From Plasmodium brasilianum (Eukaryota > Apicomplexa > Aconoidasida > Haemosporida > Plasmodiidae): a stretch of DNA of 64,000 bases. A model generated the notes under the pieces. The model did not search any database. It was not told the DNA's origin and saw only the letters and a program-made list of their open reading frames with translations. The first letter of the stretch is position 1; every line of letters begins with the position of its first letter. This document shows, in pieces, positions 41,281 to 55,300 of this stretch. Made by a program: the position numbers and the translations under genes. The stretch covers positions 186,001 through 250,000 of the forward strand of contig NC_090120.1 of assembly GCF_023973825.1 (NCBI RefSeq), written 5' to 3'.

Positions 41281-43340
41281 CGAGATAACTTATATATATA
41301 TATATATATATAATGTAATTATTATAAAAAAAAACAAAAAAAATTAAATTATAAGTTTTCCTTTTTTTATGTTACAAATAAATTCATGTATTACATTCAT
41401 ATTTGTATACATAATTACCTTATTCATATTTTTTATTACTACACATGTATCTTATATTAAATACTTGTTTTACTTTTGTGAAAATAATGAACATATCCAT
41501 CAACATAGTACATTGTATGTATATGTACACTTAGTTACATATATGAAATGTTTTCTATTATACTACAATGAACTAATAGATTTTGGATTTTTGGTTATAC
41601 CATTGCCTCTAATATATTTGTATTTTTTATATCCTTTTTTTTGTATTCTCCATGTTTACAATGAATACATTAATTGATTTCCATATAAAGATATTTAATA
41701 GAGGTAATCAGAAGTACGCTAACATTTCTAATGTAACATAAAATAGGCTACAGTTAAACGAATTTCCTTTCCAAATAATATATTTGACCAGCTCACTGTT
41801 CAAGTGAGTTACAATATATATGTTTTCTTATCCCTTTTCTTTGTTAACATCCTTAAGGTAAGTAACTCTTTTAGCGAATTCATGCATTGTCCTTATATTT
41901 TCTTGTTATTTATCTTAATTTTATCATTCGTTCCATTCTCTTTTAAGTACATGTACTTATTCCAAATTTTTCAGATGTATAAAAAATAAACATAAATTGG
42001 TAATATCTGTAAAGTAATGTAAATTAATTTCCAATATTTAAAAGTCTGTATACATATACATGTGTACGCATGTTTTCCCTTTTATAACTTTTCATTATAA
42101 ATAATCTAAAACATACAATGGTAGAGAGTATAAATAAGCATATATATATGCTTGCTTGTCATGTGCTAACAAATGCATCTAATAATGAATAATGCTATTC
42201 TACTAACGTGTATAGGTATGAACTCAATTATATCCTAAAATTGATTCAGTTAATGACATAAAATTGTTCTCCCATAATGAATTTCTTATTCTATTTATCT
42301 TTATTTTAATAAATTAAATGAGCATTAGTAACTTTATGAAAGTATTATTCCCATGGATTCCTTTATTCATGTTACACATGCATGGTACAACAACATAATA
42401 AAAAAATGTATACATATATGTACGAATCTCAGAAATAATAACGAATTTCTGTAATTAATGCATAAAATGAAATAGATAAATCAAGCTGTAAAAAATGCAT
42501 CTTATTTGTTTTATTAGATATTATTGCTTTTATGTAGGAAAACATACTTCCATAAATCATGTTAATAACATAGATAAATAATTCAATGTAATTTTTCATG
42601 TTTAAAAATAAAGGTACGTTTTTTAAAATATAAGAAAGTATATGTGTTTAAGTATATAAATTCGTACCTTACATTATGTAAGTATACATATGTACATGTA
42701 CGCTCACTCCTATATGCATTTACATACATACATATTCTTATGCACATGTAAATATACACAAATGTATGCACATACACATGTACACAGTATAGCAGCATGA
42801 TTCACACATATAAATTCTTTGAAAATAATTTTTTTCAACTCTTATGTCACCAATTCCCAAGAAACTACATAATTATAGTTTAGTTTTTCGAATTTTTGCA
42901 CTTTCATACATGCAGTGGAAAGAAAAAATAAATTAGAAAAATGGTGTAAAAAGATACACTAATATTTTTTGCTTTCCTCTTTTGAATAAAACATTTATAT
43001 ATATATCCAATTTCGTTTTCAAAAAAACTTCGTAATATCTATTTGAACAATGAAAAAAATAGGGACAGAAAAAGTTTTTTTAAAATACACAGTTATACAT
43101 ATGTTTTTGTATCAATATCAATCAGTTTTTATGTTATTTACCTTTTTTTTATATCCTTAGAGTTTTGCACAATCTTGTCAGAAAATGATTTTCCACTTCT
43201 ACATTCTCTCTTTTTTCAACATAACCTTCTTTCTGGATAAATAAGACATCTTGATAGTCGTGAAAAAAACTTAAAAAAAGAAAGCGTACATCTCATTAAT
43301 ATAATACTGTTAATTTTTACATATACATAATATTCATTCA
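41281..43340. other. Compositionally distinct CA/TG-rich island, unit A
   Basis: Noticeably less A/T-extreme than its surroundings and rich in ACATGT, ATGCAC and TACATA strings. The densest part, 42,661-42,800, is almost alternating purine/pyrimidine. It starts at a TA microsatellite (41290-41312). Open frames here (41369-41677 +, 41804-41989 +, 42583-42798 -) are hydrophobic or Tyr-rich without motifs and are not maintained in the matching unit B island, so I do not call them genes. Function unknown: untranslated transcript, structural repeat or decayed sequence are all possible. Confidence 0.55.
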
Positions 43341-46300
43341 CGTAGTTCTCTTATTTTATATTTATTAAGGTACTAGTTCGTGCACTACGTTAATTCTTAT
43401 AGATATAATAAAAATTGATACCCTAAGTACAGAAAATAAAAAAAAATTTCCAATTTTAATTGCGCGTATAATAACAATTATTATATAAGTTCAACATAAT
43501 GCACACATTTCGGTGACATTTCCACAACTGTAAAATTCAAATTTAGCTCTAAAGTATTTTTAAAAACTCGTTCGTGAACTCCATTAACGTTTAATAATTT
43601 CTTATTTTTTGATTTTAATCTTTCAGAAATCAATTAAAAACAAAAGAAAAGCAGAATAAAACGATGTAAAAGGGATAAATAAAAATGTGAGATAAGAGGT
43701 ATATATGAATACATGTACAAAAGAATTTTTAAGGAATATGTGTACACATGTAAATACTTAAAATACATTAAAAAGTGAGATGAAAAAAAAAATATATTTT
43801 AAAGCACAATAGTAACGTATAAAAATTAAAAACATAATATGCGAAGATTCAAAAAAAAGCATTTTCTTTAATTTTTTGGGTGAATAATTTTAACTTTTTT
43901 AAGGTATTATAGTTATACCTGTCAAAAATATATAATTATCTTTTTCTTTGGTGGCTTCTAGTAAAAAACAAATTTGTTGTCATGTAATTAACTTTATGTA
44001 TTCTATAAAAATACAAATAAACAACAAGCTAACAGCACCAAGGAATAAGCATAAATACCTAAAAACAAGATTTTCAGTTGTATAAAAATTATATTATCAT
44101 ATTTATTTTTTCGTTTATGCAGTTTTTATATAAATAGATATTATTCCTTACAGAAAAAAATATTTTTGTAATATTTTTCTTTCTATTAATCTATAGGAAT
44201 GTTCTTCAATTTGAATGTATTTTGTAATTTTTTATAATATATTATTTTTTATTATTAATATTTTTAAATATTTCTATAAATTAAAAAAAAAAATTTAGGA
44301 CGATATAATTTTTTTATAATTTTTTTTTTTCAAAAATAGGAAATAATTAACTATCTATAAATTCTAAAAAAATACAAATTTATTAAAATATGATTACGTT
44401 TTGAATAAAGTACCAACTAATACATAACAATTAATATAAATGAAATGATCTGAAATATCTCTCAATATGAGTCGAATATTAACTAAACATTCACTTATAT
44501 TAGTTTTCTTATATGTACAAACGTGTAATATTATGATCTAATCAATTAATTATTATTCTATTTATATATCTCATTTTTTGTTCTATTTCTTAGAAATTTA
44601 ACTATATAAAATATTATTCTACGCAAAAAAAAAAAAGAAAGTATACATAATAATTTTAAAACTCACGCATGCGATAAAATTAATACATTTATATATATCC
44701 TTAATTTACTTTAAAAATTTTAGTTAAGAAAATCTTATAGCATATTTATTTTTTTTTTATTCATCAAAATAAAAAATTAGGAAATGATACAAATCTTTAT
44801 GAAATATTATACGTAAACAACAAAGATATATAATTTTTTTAAACTTTTTAATGCTTACTGCTATGTATTTCATGTATATAATTTTTTTTTTCACATACTG
44901 TACTATAACATTTTCTCATAAAAATACTACAATTACTACAAACTCAATGTATTTTAAATATTTGATTAATTATATTAATATATAATAGGAGCAACTTATT
45001 ATAATTGTATGCATATTTATGTGAGTACTCAATATAAAATATTTAATGATGAACAATATTTTGTAAAAGTTAGAACTTCATATTATCATCATGAAATGCT
45101 CCTATTTTGTTGTTAGCAGATTGTAGAAATATGTATATTTTATTGCATATTCCAAATTTTTTATAGTAAACTAAAAGAAACCATAAATTTTTTTCATCTT
45201 ATACACACGCTAAAAATAATATAATTATGTATTCTCAAAAAAATTTAAATACCTCATTTTTAGAAGAACTACCATGATATAAGCATAAGGATTATTAATA
45301 TAATTTTTCCTTGAATTATCTACATTCAGAAGAATGAACTCATTTTTAAATTCATATATTTTACATACTCCAAGATACATAAATGTATAATTCTCTACTA
45401 TACAGAAAAAAAAATAAAACAAATTACTAAAAAGAAATATCATAAAGAATTTATAAATAATGGTATCGTATTAATACATAATGTTATAGAATGTACGTAA
45501 TATATGATGGTCTCAGCACTACCATATTCCGAGGTAGAAACAAAAATAAAATTATAAAATCTTATAATTTATTATTGAACTCATACAAAATTCCAAAAAT
45601 AATGGAATGGAATATTTAAAAATACTTTAAAAAAATTATTCATACATAAAACTATAGAAATATGGAATTCTTAATAACACGAACACTATAATTAAAATAT
45701 ATAGTAGTTACTTTTCTACTGTATAGATTGCAAAGAAAATATTAAATACCTTATTCAAAAATTAAGTAAAAAAGATGGAATTTTAATTCATATAAAATCG
45801 AAAAATATAAAAAATTTAATTCTAAAATATTTAAAATATCAATTTAGTGCTCCATGAGTAAAATTACTAATATTTTCGCACACTTAAAAAAAAAATATTT
45901 TGTAGATAAAAAATTATTTAATAACTACAAACTATGATGTTAAATTTTCAATAAACACCTTTTCACTAGAAAGAAGAGTTTTGTTTTATGTAAGTAAAAA
46001 ACATCTGCCTAGTTTTTATTTATTCACAATATACTATCTGATAAGTTATGTAATTTTTTTTGAGAAATAATGAAAAGTACGGATATTTAAAATTAGTACC
46101 AACTAGTAAAATAAAAAGATATATGTTATAAAAAGTAGACATAAATTTTATAAATAATATTTAGAAAAGAAAATAAGTATATCAATAGATGATTTATTAA
46201 TATCTAATTGAATTTAATTCATTAGATTAATAAGAGAACAACATGAAAAATAAGAACTACATGCTCTATATTTAATTATAAATTTTCAACATAATTTATA

Positions 46301-47138
46301 TATAAATATTTTACTTAGACTCCAGTTAGTACAACAGTTAGAAACCAAATTAATAGGACAAATGATTTTAAAAATTCGTTTAAACTTAGCGATTGATAAT
46401 CATAAATTTAGTATGATATTATAGTTAATCTATAATTAAAACATATATTATTTAATTATATATCTATATTTTTACATTTCCTCGGCATAAAATAAGCTAA
46501 AAGTCTGTTAAACAGATTTTTTTAATATATTAGTTTTATAATATGTTTTACATGGATGCACTTTATGCAATAAATATTAAGTTCTTTCCTAAGAGAAAAA
46601 AAATATATATATACATGTATCAGTATAACGAAATACATATACTTTTTTTCATTAAATAAAAAACAACACACATTCATTGTTAATTTAAAAATAAAAAATT
46701 TTCTTAATCTCTTGAACAAATAATAATTTTAGATTGCATTGAGATTCAATAAAGAAATCAAAAATGATTAGTATACTTCTAAATTAAGAAACTTCTATAT
46801 AATTATGTTAATTGTGCTATCATACATGTATATTAAAGCACAACCAAATATATTTCATACACATATATTTAAACTCATAAATATATGTTCTACACCATAA
46901 TATTTAAGCTATAATAATATTTGAAAATAAAAATTCTAAAATATTAAAACTTTAAAATCGACAAAAAAGGAAGAACATATATTTTTGTTGCTGTGTATCA
47001 AAGAGACTAGATATACATGTAGCATTATAATACTTTAGAAAATATATATATGCATATTAAGTATATCAATAAAGCTTTTTAATTTATTACTTTATATTGA
47101 AGATTTTACAGAAAGATAAACATTCATTTTTATTCATT
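43341..47138. other. A+T-rich intergenic DNA
   Basis: No gene. The stretch near 46,640-46,730 (ending ACAAATAATAATTTTAGATT) resembles 62,210-62,300, marking the 3' flank shared by the gene loci at 47.1 and 62.7 kb. Confidence 0.5.
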
Positions 47139-48012
47139 TTACTCCGTCATTAACTTAATTCTATTAAATTTTTCATTATTTCTTAAAATCTTATAAATCA
47201 CTATTATAACTATTACCGATAATTTTATCATAATTATACTGAATAATCCTATATAAATATAGAAATTTCCTGCATTTTTTAAGTCATCTAGAGCACTATA
47301 AAAACTTTTCAATAATCCATTTTCTTTCATCCATTCACCTACAGTTTTCATAAATGGTAATACTGGTAATACGGATAATCCTATTCCCAAAAAGAAAAAA
47401 AGTAAAAATAGAGCAACTCCCAATTTGTATTTTCTAAGTTTTATTTTTCTTAAGGATATATCACAAATTCTTCTTTTCTTTTCAAGAAAATGTACATAAT
47501 CTTTATTTTTAATCCATTTACTTTCAAAATGGAAATACTTCCCATCAAATATTCCATTATTGTAATCTGTAACTTGAGTATAATAATGAGCCATATTCAA
47601 TAAATTTTTATTAGATTCTTTTTTTTCCGTCCATTTTTCATTATTACATATGTTTTTTTTTTCGTATTTTACATTATGTGGTACATCCTTTTTTAAATAT
47701 ACAATTTTTGAATCTTTGAGCTTTTCATATTCTCCTAGTAATCTATAAGTTCTTGTATCTAATTTATTACTGTGGTAATAATTGTCTTCCAAAAATTTAC
47801 TAAAATATCTCTAAATGAACAAGGTAGATATTTATTATTTAAATATATAAATAAACTATTATTACAAAATATTATTAACAAATATAAAACATAAAAGTTA
47901 AGAATAATACAAAAATATTTAAATAACGTTATCATACCACTTCAATGTTAAAATGACATATCCAAGTTAAAAGAATAAACGCACCAATATAAGTAAATAT
48001 AATTATCTTCAT
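47139..48012 (-). CDS. fam-l/fam-m superfamily exported protein, DGKHFHFE subtype, with canonical PEXEL (two exons)
   Basis: Exon 1 is 47938-48012 (25 codons, MKIIIFTYIGAFILLTWICH then FNIEV; four codons shorter than the family norm near the N-terminus). The donor is GTATGA, the intron 127 nt, and exon 2 is 47139-47810, starting RYFSKFLEDNYYH; 248 residues. RLLGE with Arg at residue 48 is a canonical RxLxE export element, the only one among the fam-l/fam-m-type genes here. The core DGKYFHFESKWIKNKDY begins at about residue 114, followed by FLEKKRRICDISLRKIKLRKY. TM1 is at about 156-178 (VALFLLFFFLGIGLSVLPVL), TM2 at about 208-231, and the tail is RNNEKFNRIKLMTE. Upstream motif at 48433-48447. 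It is the intact duplicate of the broken 30.6-kb gene. Confidence 0.9.
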
Positions 48013-51000
48013 ATTTATTTTCAATATATACATGTTAAATATTGCAATATATTAGGTAAAGAAAAAATTAATAATAATATTATATTCTTCTAGTGATATG
48101 AAAATCTATATTTATTAAAAAAAATTATTTTTATTATTTCTTCGTAAACATATAGTAAATATACATAAATATAATATGCTTTTCCACATATTCATCGTAA
48201 AATAACTTTAAAATTAGATTATGAGATTTGTAATTTAATTCTAATACAATAAAAAAAACTTTCATTAAAATAAAAAAACTTGAATTGATTCATAGATATA
48301 TGCAATATATAATTTATTTATATAATGTAGTGCACTAATTAAACGATTTTTTTATTAATAATTTTCAGAATATATAGAAAAATAAATATGCTATAGCTTA
48401 TTTTATGTAAATGTTAAGTTTATCTATTATACAGAATGTAGAGAATATATAAAATATATTTCTCGACATAATAGGATAACAATTATCAATTCTAAGAATG
48501 GTATCCTATTAATAATTCAAATTTTGTAAACACTTTTTTTAAAAACTAATTGTGTATAATTATAATAAAATTAATTTTAAAAGAAAAAAATAACATATGA
48601 AATGTTAATTATAGCACTTCTGTTAATTAGTACTCAAACACATAAAATTCTTTAGTGTTTCTATTTTTTTTAAAAAGTCAAATTTATAAGATCTACATAA
48701 TCTACGAAGTACTGTCAATTCTCAAAGAAAATACAAACTAATTTTTTTTTTTTTGAAGAATATATTTTAAAAGTTACACTTTTTAATTTATTCAATTATT
48801 TTCTAAATGAAAATTTTGAATACTCATATATCTAAAATTTTAATTTCTTTTTAATTAATTATATACTCATAGAAGATATACTAATATATTAAAAAAAGAA
48901 AAAGAAAAATATATGCTAATGGAAAAACCTCTACAGAAATATCATATGCACTAGAATTAATTTAAGTTTTTTCTAGAAGAAGTAAATTTAAAAATAAGGT
49001 TAATATATATTGCGTATAATATGTACATAACAAATGAGAAGGAATAATAATACAATTTATTAAAATGTACTTTTTAGTATTTTTTTGCTGCAATTTTTAA
49101 CGGACAAGTTATTTTTCATTTATTCCGTTACAAATATATAAGATTACTAACGCATTTCAAAGTAACGAAATAGTAAATCGACCTGAATATATAAATAAAT
49201 AATATTATTTTAAAAATGTATTTAACAACAAAATTTTATAATATAGTATTATTTATTACCTTATACATTGAAACACTAAGAGTGATAAATATTAAAATAA
49301 TATTTGGCGTAAAAATTTATTTAATCGTCTGAAATATAACATAATGTTATTGTTCTTAAAAAATATGATTTTCTCAAAATCATAATTAAAAAATTAGAAA
49401 AAGGATATTACAAAAGTTGTCATTGAAATTTCATAGATTTACACAATATATGCATTTATCATGATTTCTATGAAGACTATTATTAATCTACCTTGAACTG
49501 TTACTATGAATTAAACGATCAACACTTTTTCCCATATCAGATATTACTAAATAAAGTGTTAAACCCTCCATATATAAATTCTAAAATTATAAAAAGTACG
49601 TTTTCTATTTTAATTATGTTAAACAATTACTTAATAACTTTTTCTATTTTAGAAATATTCATGATTTCTAAAGGTTTTTCTAGCAGTTATTTTTAAAATA
49701 ATATATAACTTTCTAGATTATTTATGTTTTTGATAAATTAAGTAATAATGTAAAAATAGATTAATTACTTTATAAAACATTTATTCTTCAGTATTTTTAA
49801 TATATATATCTATCATATGTGAACTGTTCTATTATATATATATATTGGTATAAATATTTTATTATTATTACTTTCATTTGTTGATTCAATATTATTTTTT
49901 TCAAGATTATCTTAAAAATCTATTATTTATACCAATATATATTATACTTTCAGTTTATGAAATTTTCATATATATAAGCATTTAAAGTAATTCTTTTTTT
50001 TTCTCTCATTATTATCGTATAAAAGACAATTAACCTATTCTTACATTTACAACAGTAATTTTACAACATTTTATTATTTTTTTAACGATTACAAATTCTT
50101 CATATACTAAATATTAAATTTTTACACTTATTTAATTAAAACATCTACCAAAATATATGGAAAATTTTCTAACAGACTTAGTTAAAACCTATGTAACCAA
50201 AAAAAAAATTAATGTACATATCTATTATTTAAAAAAAAGTTACACTTTTTTTTTTATTTTAATTTTATTTAAAAAAAGAAGCGTTTTATATATAAATTAA
50301 TTAGTAATTTTCAGTATAAACTACATATATTTCTATGCATCTAAAATATAATATTAACTATTTACATAATATATATTTAGACATATAAAATGAGGATATA
50401 TAAATAAAAAACACAAATATATTATTATATAAAAGTAGAAAAATTATTTACTTTTTCATTACTCCTAATGATAATTTATTTTTTTCTATAGATATGAATG
50501 TATATAAAATTTTAATACTATTAAAAAAAAAAAAGTATTTATGCATATTATTTATTAATATTTGATTACATTTAATTCATTAAGTTAAATGTATAATATT
50601 GTAAAAATTATAAAATATATATGGTGTATTTATAAATTTCCCATATAATATATATATAATTAATTTTTTACATAAAATATAAACTCCACAATTAAAGTAA
50701 ATAATAAATTAATATATAGTGGTAGCACTCATTTAATTGTGAATACATAGAATTAATAAGATATTGAACTATTATAAGTACCTGAAATTTAATAAAGATA
50801 TTATATTATATATATATATTTTATTTTTTATATCAAGAAAAAAAAAATATAAAAATCCGTTAAAATATTATTTACAATTTAAATTTTCCACAGTTTATTT
50901 GTCATAAAACTTATTTTGTATAATGGATATTATGTTTTCTCTTATACAATATATATATGTACTTCAATTCAACAAAATACATTTGCATGGTGTCAATTAG

Positions 51001-51498
51001 AATAAATCAAGACATTTTTTTTATATTAATTGTTATCAAATATTTTTCGAATTATGTCAACAAATATTCATTTTAAACTAGAGAAAAATAAAATCATATA
51101 AAAAAGTGTTATTTATAGTTAGAACATAAATAAACACAAGAAATCTATAAAATCATATAAATTCTCCTACATTATATTAATTATAACGTGCAAGTACATA
51201 TTTTTCACACAAATATATGGAGATATACAAATATATATATTAAGCCAAAATATTCAATATAGATGAAACCATACTTTAAACTACAAATTAAAAAATATTA
51301 AAATATTCAAATTCACAAAAAAAAATAAGTATAACTTTTTTACTGTAGTTCACAGATAAGACCAGTTAGATGTACATATATATTTAAAATTTAAGCAATT
51401 ATGTAGATATATATTATTAATACTATTCAAATTATTGTACACATTTGCTCCTATTAAAGGTTTCATTGCAGACAGAAAAACAGTTCCTATTATTCATT
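48013..51498. other. A+T-rich intergenic DNA, duplicate of 31.5-35.0 kb
   Basis: Holds the upstream motif at 48433-48447 and non-coding sequence that aligns with unit A from about 49,720 (near 33,250) onward. No gene; 49493-49696 (+) is a chance frame. Confidence 0.6.
48433..48447 (-). promoter_or_regulatory. Conserved upstream motif, copy 3
   Basis: AGAATGTAGAGAATA, 421 bp upstream of the ATG of the 47.1-kb gene. TTCTCGACAT follows about 14 nt further on, an inverted partner with one mismatch to ATGTAGAGAA. The inverted-repeat arrangement seen at 36.5 kb is therefore nearly kept here. Confidence 0.5.
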
Positions 51499-52543
51499 TT
51501 ATCTTTTTCTGAACTTAATTTTTTCATATTTTTTAACTTTTTTATGATAATAAACGACTGCTGATATAAGTATGATACCTAATATGAAGATAGGTACAAA
51601 ATATATAAGAAAACCAAAAAAACCTGATACACAGTAGTTTGCTTTAACACCTTTTGTTTTTACAACAGAATTTGTGAACCAACTTAAAGGTGAATTGGTC
51701 AACCACACATACAAAGTTGCTATGGCGGGAGAAGTATCCCCTTTAAAGATATTTGAAAGATTGTTTTTAAAAGCTTCAAGATATGGATAAGTGCTAAGTT
51801 CAGTAACTTTTACCGCAGGTGAAATAAAAACTATTAGTTTAAACAAACCAAATGTAAGCCCATATCCCCCAACATTATCTAATATAAATGATACTAATAA
51901 CACCAAAATTAGTAATAAAGGTAAAGCAAATCGTAGTCCGCACTTTTTACGTATTATTGATTTATATATTTTATCACTAATTGTCTTGTTTTTTTTTAGA
52001 AAATCTACATAATCAAGTTCTTTAAATATTTTTTTTTCTAAATGGGAATATTTTTTCATTTCAAATATACATGATTTATTTTTCATACATTTTTTATTGC
52101 CTCTTGCGTTCCTTGGTGAATAACCATTTGATGCTTTCTTTTTTATTGTGTTCTCTCTTTCAATATAAGGTATATCTTTTTTGTTGTTCACTCCAACTGG
52201 TATCTCTTTCTTTAAACATACAATACTTGAATCTTTATCGTTATTATATTTTGCCAATAAACGATAATTTCGTATATATAATTTTCTATGATTTTTGTAG
52301 TATTCAACAATAGATTTGTTATGTGTACTCTGAAAAAACATATAAAAAAATTATCATTTTCTCAAATGAATAAGCTCACACAAAAAACGTGAACTGACAA
52401 AACTAAAACACAATAAATATAATTAAAATATATATCTTTAAATAATATTACCATACCTTATAAATGTAAAAATGATATATCCAACTTAAAAGGATAAAAG
52501 TAGAAACCTTATAAAATAACAGTGACTTAAATTTTTGTTCCAT
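51499..52543 (-). CDS. fam-l/fam-m superfamily exported protein, LEKKIFKELDY subtype (two exons)
   Basis: Exon 1 is 52457-52543 (29 codons, MEQKFKSLLFYKVSTFILLS then WIYHFYIYK). The donor is GTATGG, the intron 127 nt, and exon 2 is 51499-52329, starting STHNKSIVEYYKNHRKLYI; 305 residues. An apparent ATG four codons upstream of the acceptor lies in the intron. The PEXEL-like element is YRLLAK (Arg 52, position 5 Lys). The core KYSHLEKKIFKELDYVDFL keeps the family signature. TM1 is FALPLLLILVLLVSFILDNV, the inter-TM region about 80 residues, TM2 GFLIYFVPIFILGIILIS, and the tail HKKVKKYEKIKFRKR. Upstream motif at 52897-52911. Best relative in the window is the 35.0-kb gene (GYGLTF after TM1, PLNWFTK/PLSWFTN before TM2). 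Intact. Confidence 0.9.
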
Positions 52544-54779
52544 TATATAGAACGTTAAAATGGTAATATACTGGGTAGGGATACAATTCAAAATAAAATA
52601 ATATTCTTTTAATTATAAAGGATACTATAATAATTCATTTATATTTTTATATGTTTATTTTATTTGTTTTTATAAAAACATTATAGAAAAGGTATAATCA
52701 TAATATTTTTTACAACAGTGACAGAAAAGGAACTTTAATTAAAATAATATAAATTGAAATCATTAATAAATATTAAATATACATAAATCATTTATTTAAT
52801 TTAATAAAATGATTAAATAATTATTTTACTACTTTATTTCGAAGTAATATATATAAAATTACTTATTATTAGAGATATTTATTATATGTAGAATATAGAA
52901 TGTAGAGAATATATATAATGCATCCATTTATACGTTAAGAGAAGTATTAGTAATTTTATCGATGATTTCCTAATAATGATTCCTATTTTATGAACAGTAT
53001 GTTTTTGAAAAGCTGTTTATTCCTAAAAAAATATTAATTATTTTAACAACATAACAGTATAAGTTATAAATAAAAATTTTTTTTTATAAATTTTTGTTTT
53101 ATATTGTGTTATAGTAATTAGATATTACATAAACATATACATATTTTTATCTTTTTTAACATATGTAAAACATTATATTTATAATAAACAACCTAATATA
53201 CTAAAAAGATATATAGTTGAAAGATAATTAAAAACTTATCTTTTATTATTGCAAAACATTCTTTTAAGGTTATAATATTTAATCAGATCCAATATGTACT
53301 ATTATATCAAATTGAAAAATTCGTAAATTTATCGAGTTATCTTCATTTTTTTTTTTAGTTTAATATATATTTAGTAGATATATTATAAAAAAAATAATAC
53401 GTAAAGAAATAAAAGATAGAATAATTGTCATATAAACTTAATAATAAACTTGGTATAATAATATATTTGTATAAATCTATTAGGTGCCGTAATGAATATA
53501 ATTTTACATAGATATTTAAATAATTTTTATAAAATATTTTCAATTATAAAAATGACCTAAGATAAAAAGTTATGTAAGAAGTGTTCCTTAATTCCCTAAT
53601 TTAAATATAAAGATTTATGAATCTAGAAATTCATTAAGTTCTATTAATAATTCATTTTTTAAAGGAAAACTGTATTATTAATTATTAATTATTCATAATT
53701 AAATACTTAAAATATTAAAAAAAATATAGAAATTTATTAAAATATTTTTAAATAAAATAATTTATAAAGTATATGATTCTTATAATAAATTTTTCATTAA
53801 GTTATGTGTTTACATTTAAATATTAAATGCATATGACTACAAAAGTACCTGCGGTTTTAGTTTTAGTGCACGAAGAATCACGTAATATATTAAAATTAAA
53901 AGTTACATATATTAAATATCTAAAAAAATCACTGAAATCATTATTCACAACTATAACATAAAAGAGTATATTATTTAAAAATAATAATTACTTTACTAAA
54001 TTAGACAAGTCATATAAATTGTGAATTTGGATATAAAATTAATTATTGTGTATTTTTTATAATAAATATATGCATGAAATATTTAGTTTGTAAAATTATT
54101 GTATGTAAAGTACATACGCTTACTGTAAGTACTGAGAAATGTCAATTTCACATTTTAGCGTATCCGACCAATATATTACATGTATATGTTATAACACAAA
54201 ATTATATTAACACTCTCAAAAAAATTATAATACAAAAAATTATAAAAACATGGAAACTGTTATAAAAGTTTAATATGTAATTCCTTACATTTATATATTA
54301 TTATATATTTGTATATTACCTGGAATCCATAACAAAATATTGTGAATATACAACAGATAATTTTTTTTTAAAGTACAATTTTATTATTTATAAATAAAAA
54401 TTTACTCAAATCATTAAAAAAAGTATTTCTGATAACAATATACTAATTGTAGCTAGGATTTAACTTCGTTCCTTCCTACTTCTAAGGTTTATTCAATATA
54501 ATTTACCGGATATACATAACCACTAAAATATATAATAAAGTAACTAACAATAATACAATTGTATCTCCTTCCTTCGAAATAAAATATATACTTAGTTGTT
54601 CTTAAACGAATATATATAACTAATTATATAATAGAATAAAAAATAAAAAAAGTAATAAAAATTGTACAATAGATTCTTATGTAACAGACGCTAAAGCGAA
54701 ACGTACACATGCAAAATGTTTTAATTTTTTTTCTTGGTATTATCTTTTCATTTCTACATATATAGGATTAAATCCTCTA
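52544..54779. other. A+T-rich intergenic DNA
   Basis: Upstream motif at 52897-52911; otherwise no recognisable element. The open frames at 53355-53543 (-) and 54074-54265 (+) have no family character. Confidence 0.5.
52897..52911 (-). promoter_or_regulatory. Conserved upstream motif, copy 4
   Basis: AGAATGTAGAGAATA, 354 bp upstream of the ATG of the 51.5-kb gene. Here no inverted partner follows. Confidence 0.5.
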
Positions 54780-55300
54780 TATAATATTTTTTCAAAAAGA
54801 ATATATTTATTTCTGCAAATGAATTACACATAACATACATCAATTTTTTGCATAATTTATTGTGTTCAGATCCTGAATTATCAATAACATTACACTAAGC
54901 TTTTTCACCAAAATCTGAGTAAACATAAGTATATTCATTGCCTAAATCATAATGTCAATTTCCAAAAAATATATCATTGTACCCTTATTATTATCTAATA
55001 ATAATATAATATTTGTTGAAACTGAAGTTCCATTGGTACTGTTCTACTTATCTAAGGTTTTATCAAACATATAATACCACGAAAAGTAAATATTTTATTA
55101 TTTTTAATGAGACACATTTACTCATATATATCGGAAAATTTCTTATAAGTGTATATTTGTAATACAACTTAAAACATCTAACAAAATAAAGAAAATATTC
55201 TTCTATGTTATTTTTATATCACATTATTAAAATAAAAATTTATTCAAATAAAAAAGATGAATGTAAAAGTTTTAAATAAAACAAATATTTGTTTTTTAAA
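54780..55300 (-). pseudogene. Relic of a two-exon exported protein, unassigned family, copy B
   Basis: Duplicate partner of the 38.3-kb relic, more decayed. The exon 1 relic (about 55225-55300) still reads QIFVLFKTFTFIFFI, but the tryptophan codon is TGA and the start codon is lost. Exon 2 keeps TLDK, a stop, NSTNGTSVSTNI and, in another frame, NEYTYVYSDFGEKA, a stop, CNVIDNSGSEHNKLCKK. The stop directly before CNVIDNS/CKVIDNS is shared by both copies (TAG in each), so the gene was probably already dead before the block was duplicated. The downstream FAEINIFFLKKYY segment also aligns. No PEXEL remains. Confidence 0.55.

Larger units (their letters stand above)
30400..46900. repeat. Tandem segmental duplication, unit A (about 16.5 kb, borders approximate)
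   Basis: Corresponds in order and spacing to unit B. Gene pairs: 30.6/47.1 kb and 35.0/51.5 kb (offsets 16,518 and 16,495). Relic pair: 38.3/54.8 kb. Matching non-coding anchors include 33670-33735 with 50136-50202, 33991-34053 with 50462-50518, 39690-39780 with 56203-56300, and 40395 with 56933 (GATGTC...TTGTCAA). By eye the anchors are roughly 80-90% identical, so the duplication is not recent. Borders are not resolved. Confidence 0.75.

Noticed and set aside
41369..41989. Two hydrophobic plus-strand open frames of 102 and 61 residues
   Set aside because: The homologous DNA at 57.8-58.5 kb does not keep these frames; the hydrophobicity comes from T-rich sequence.
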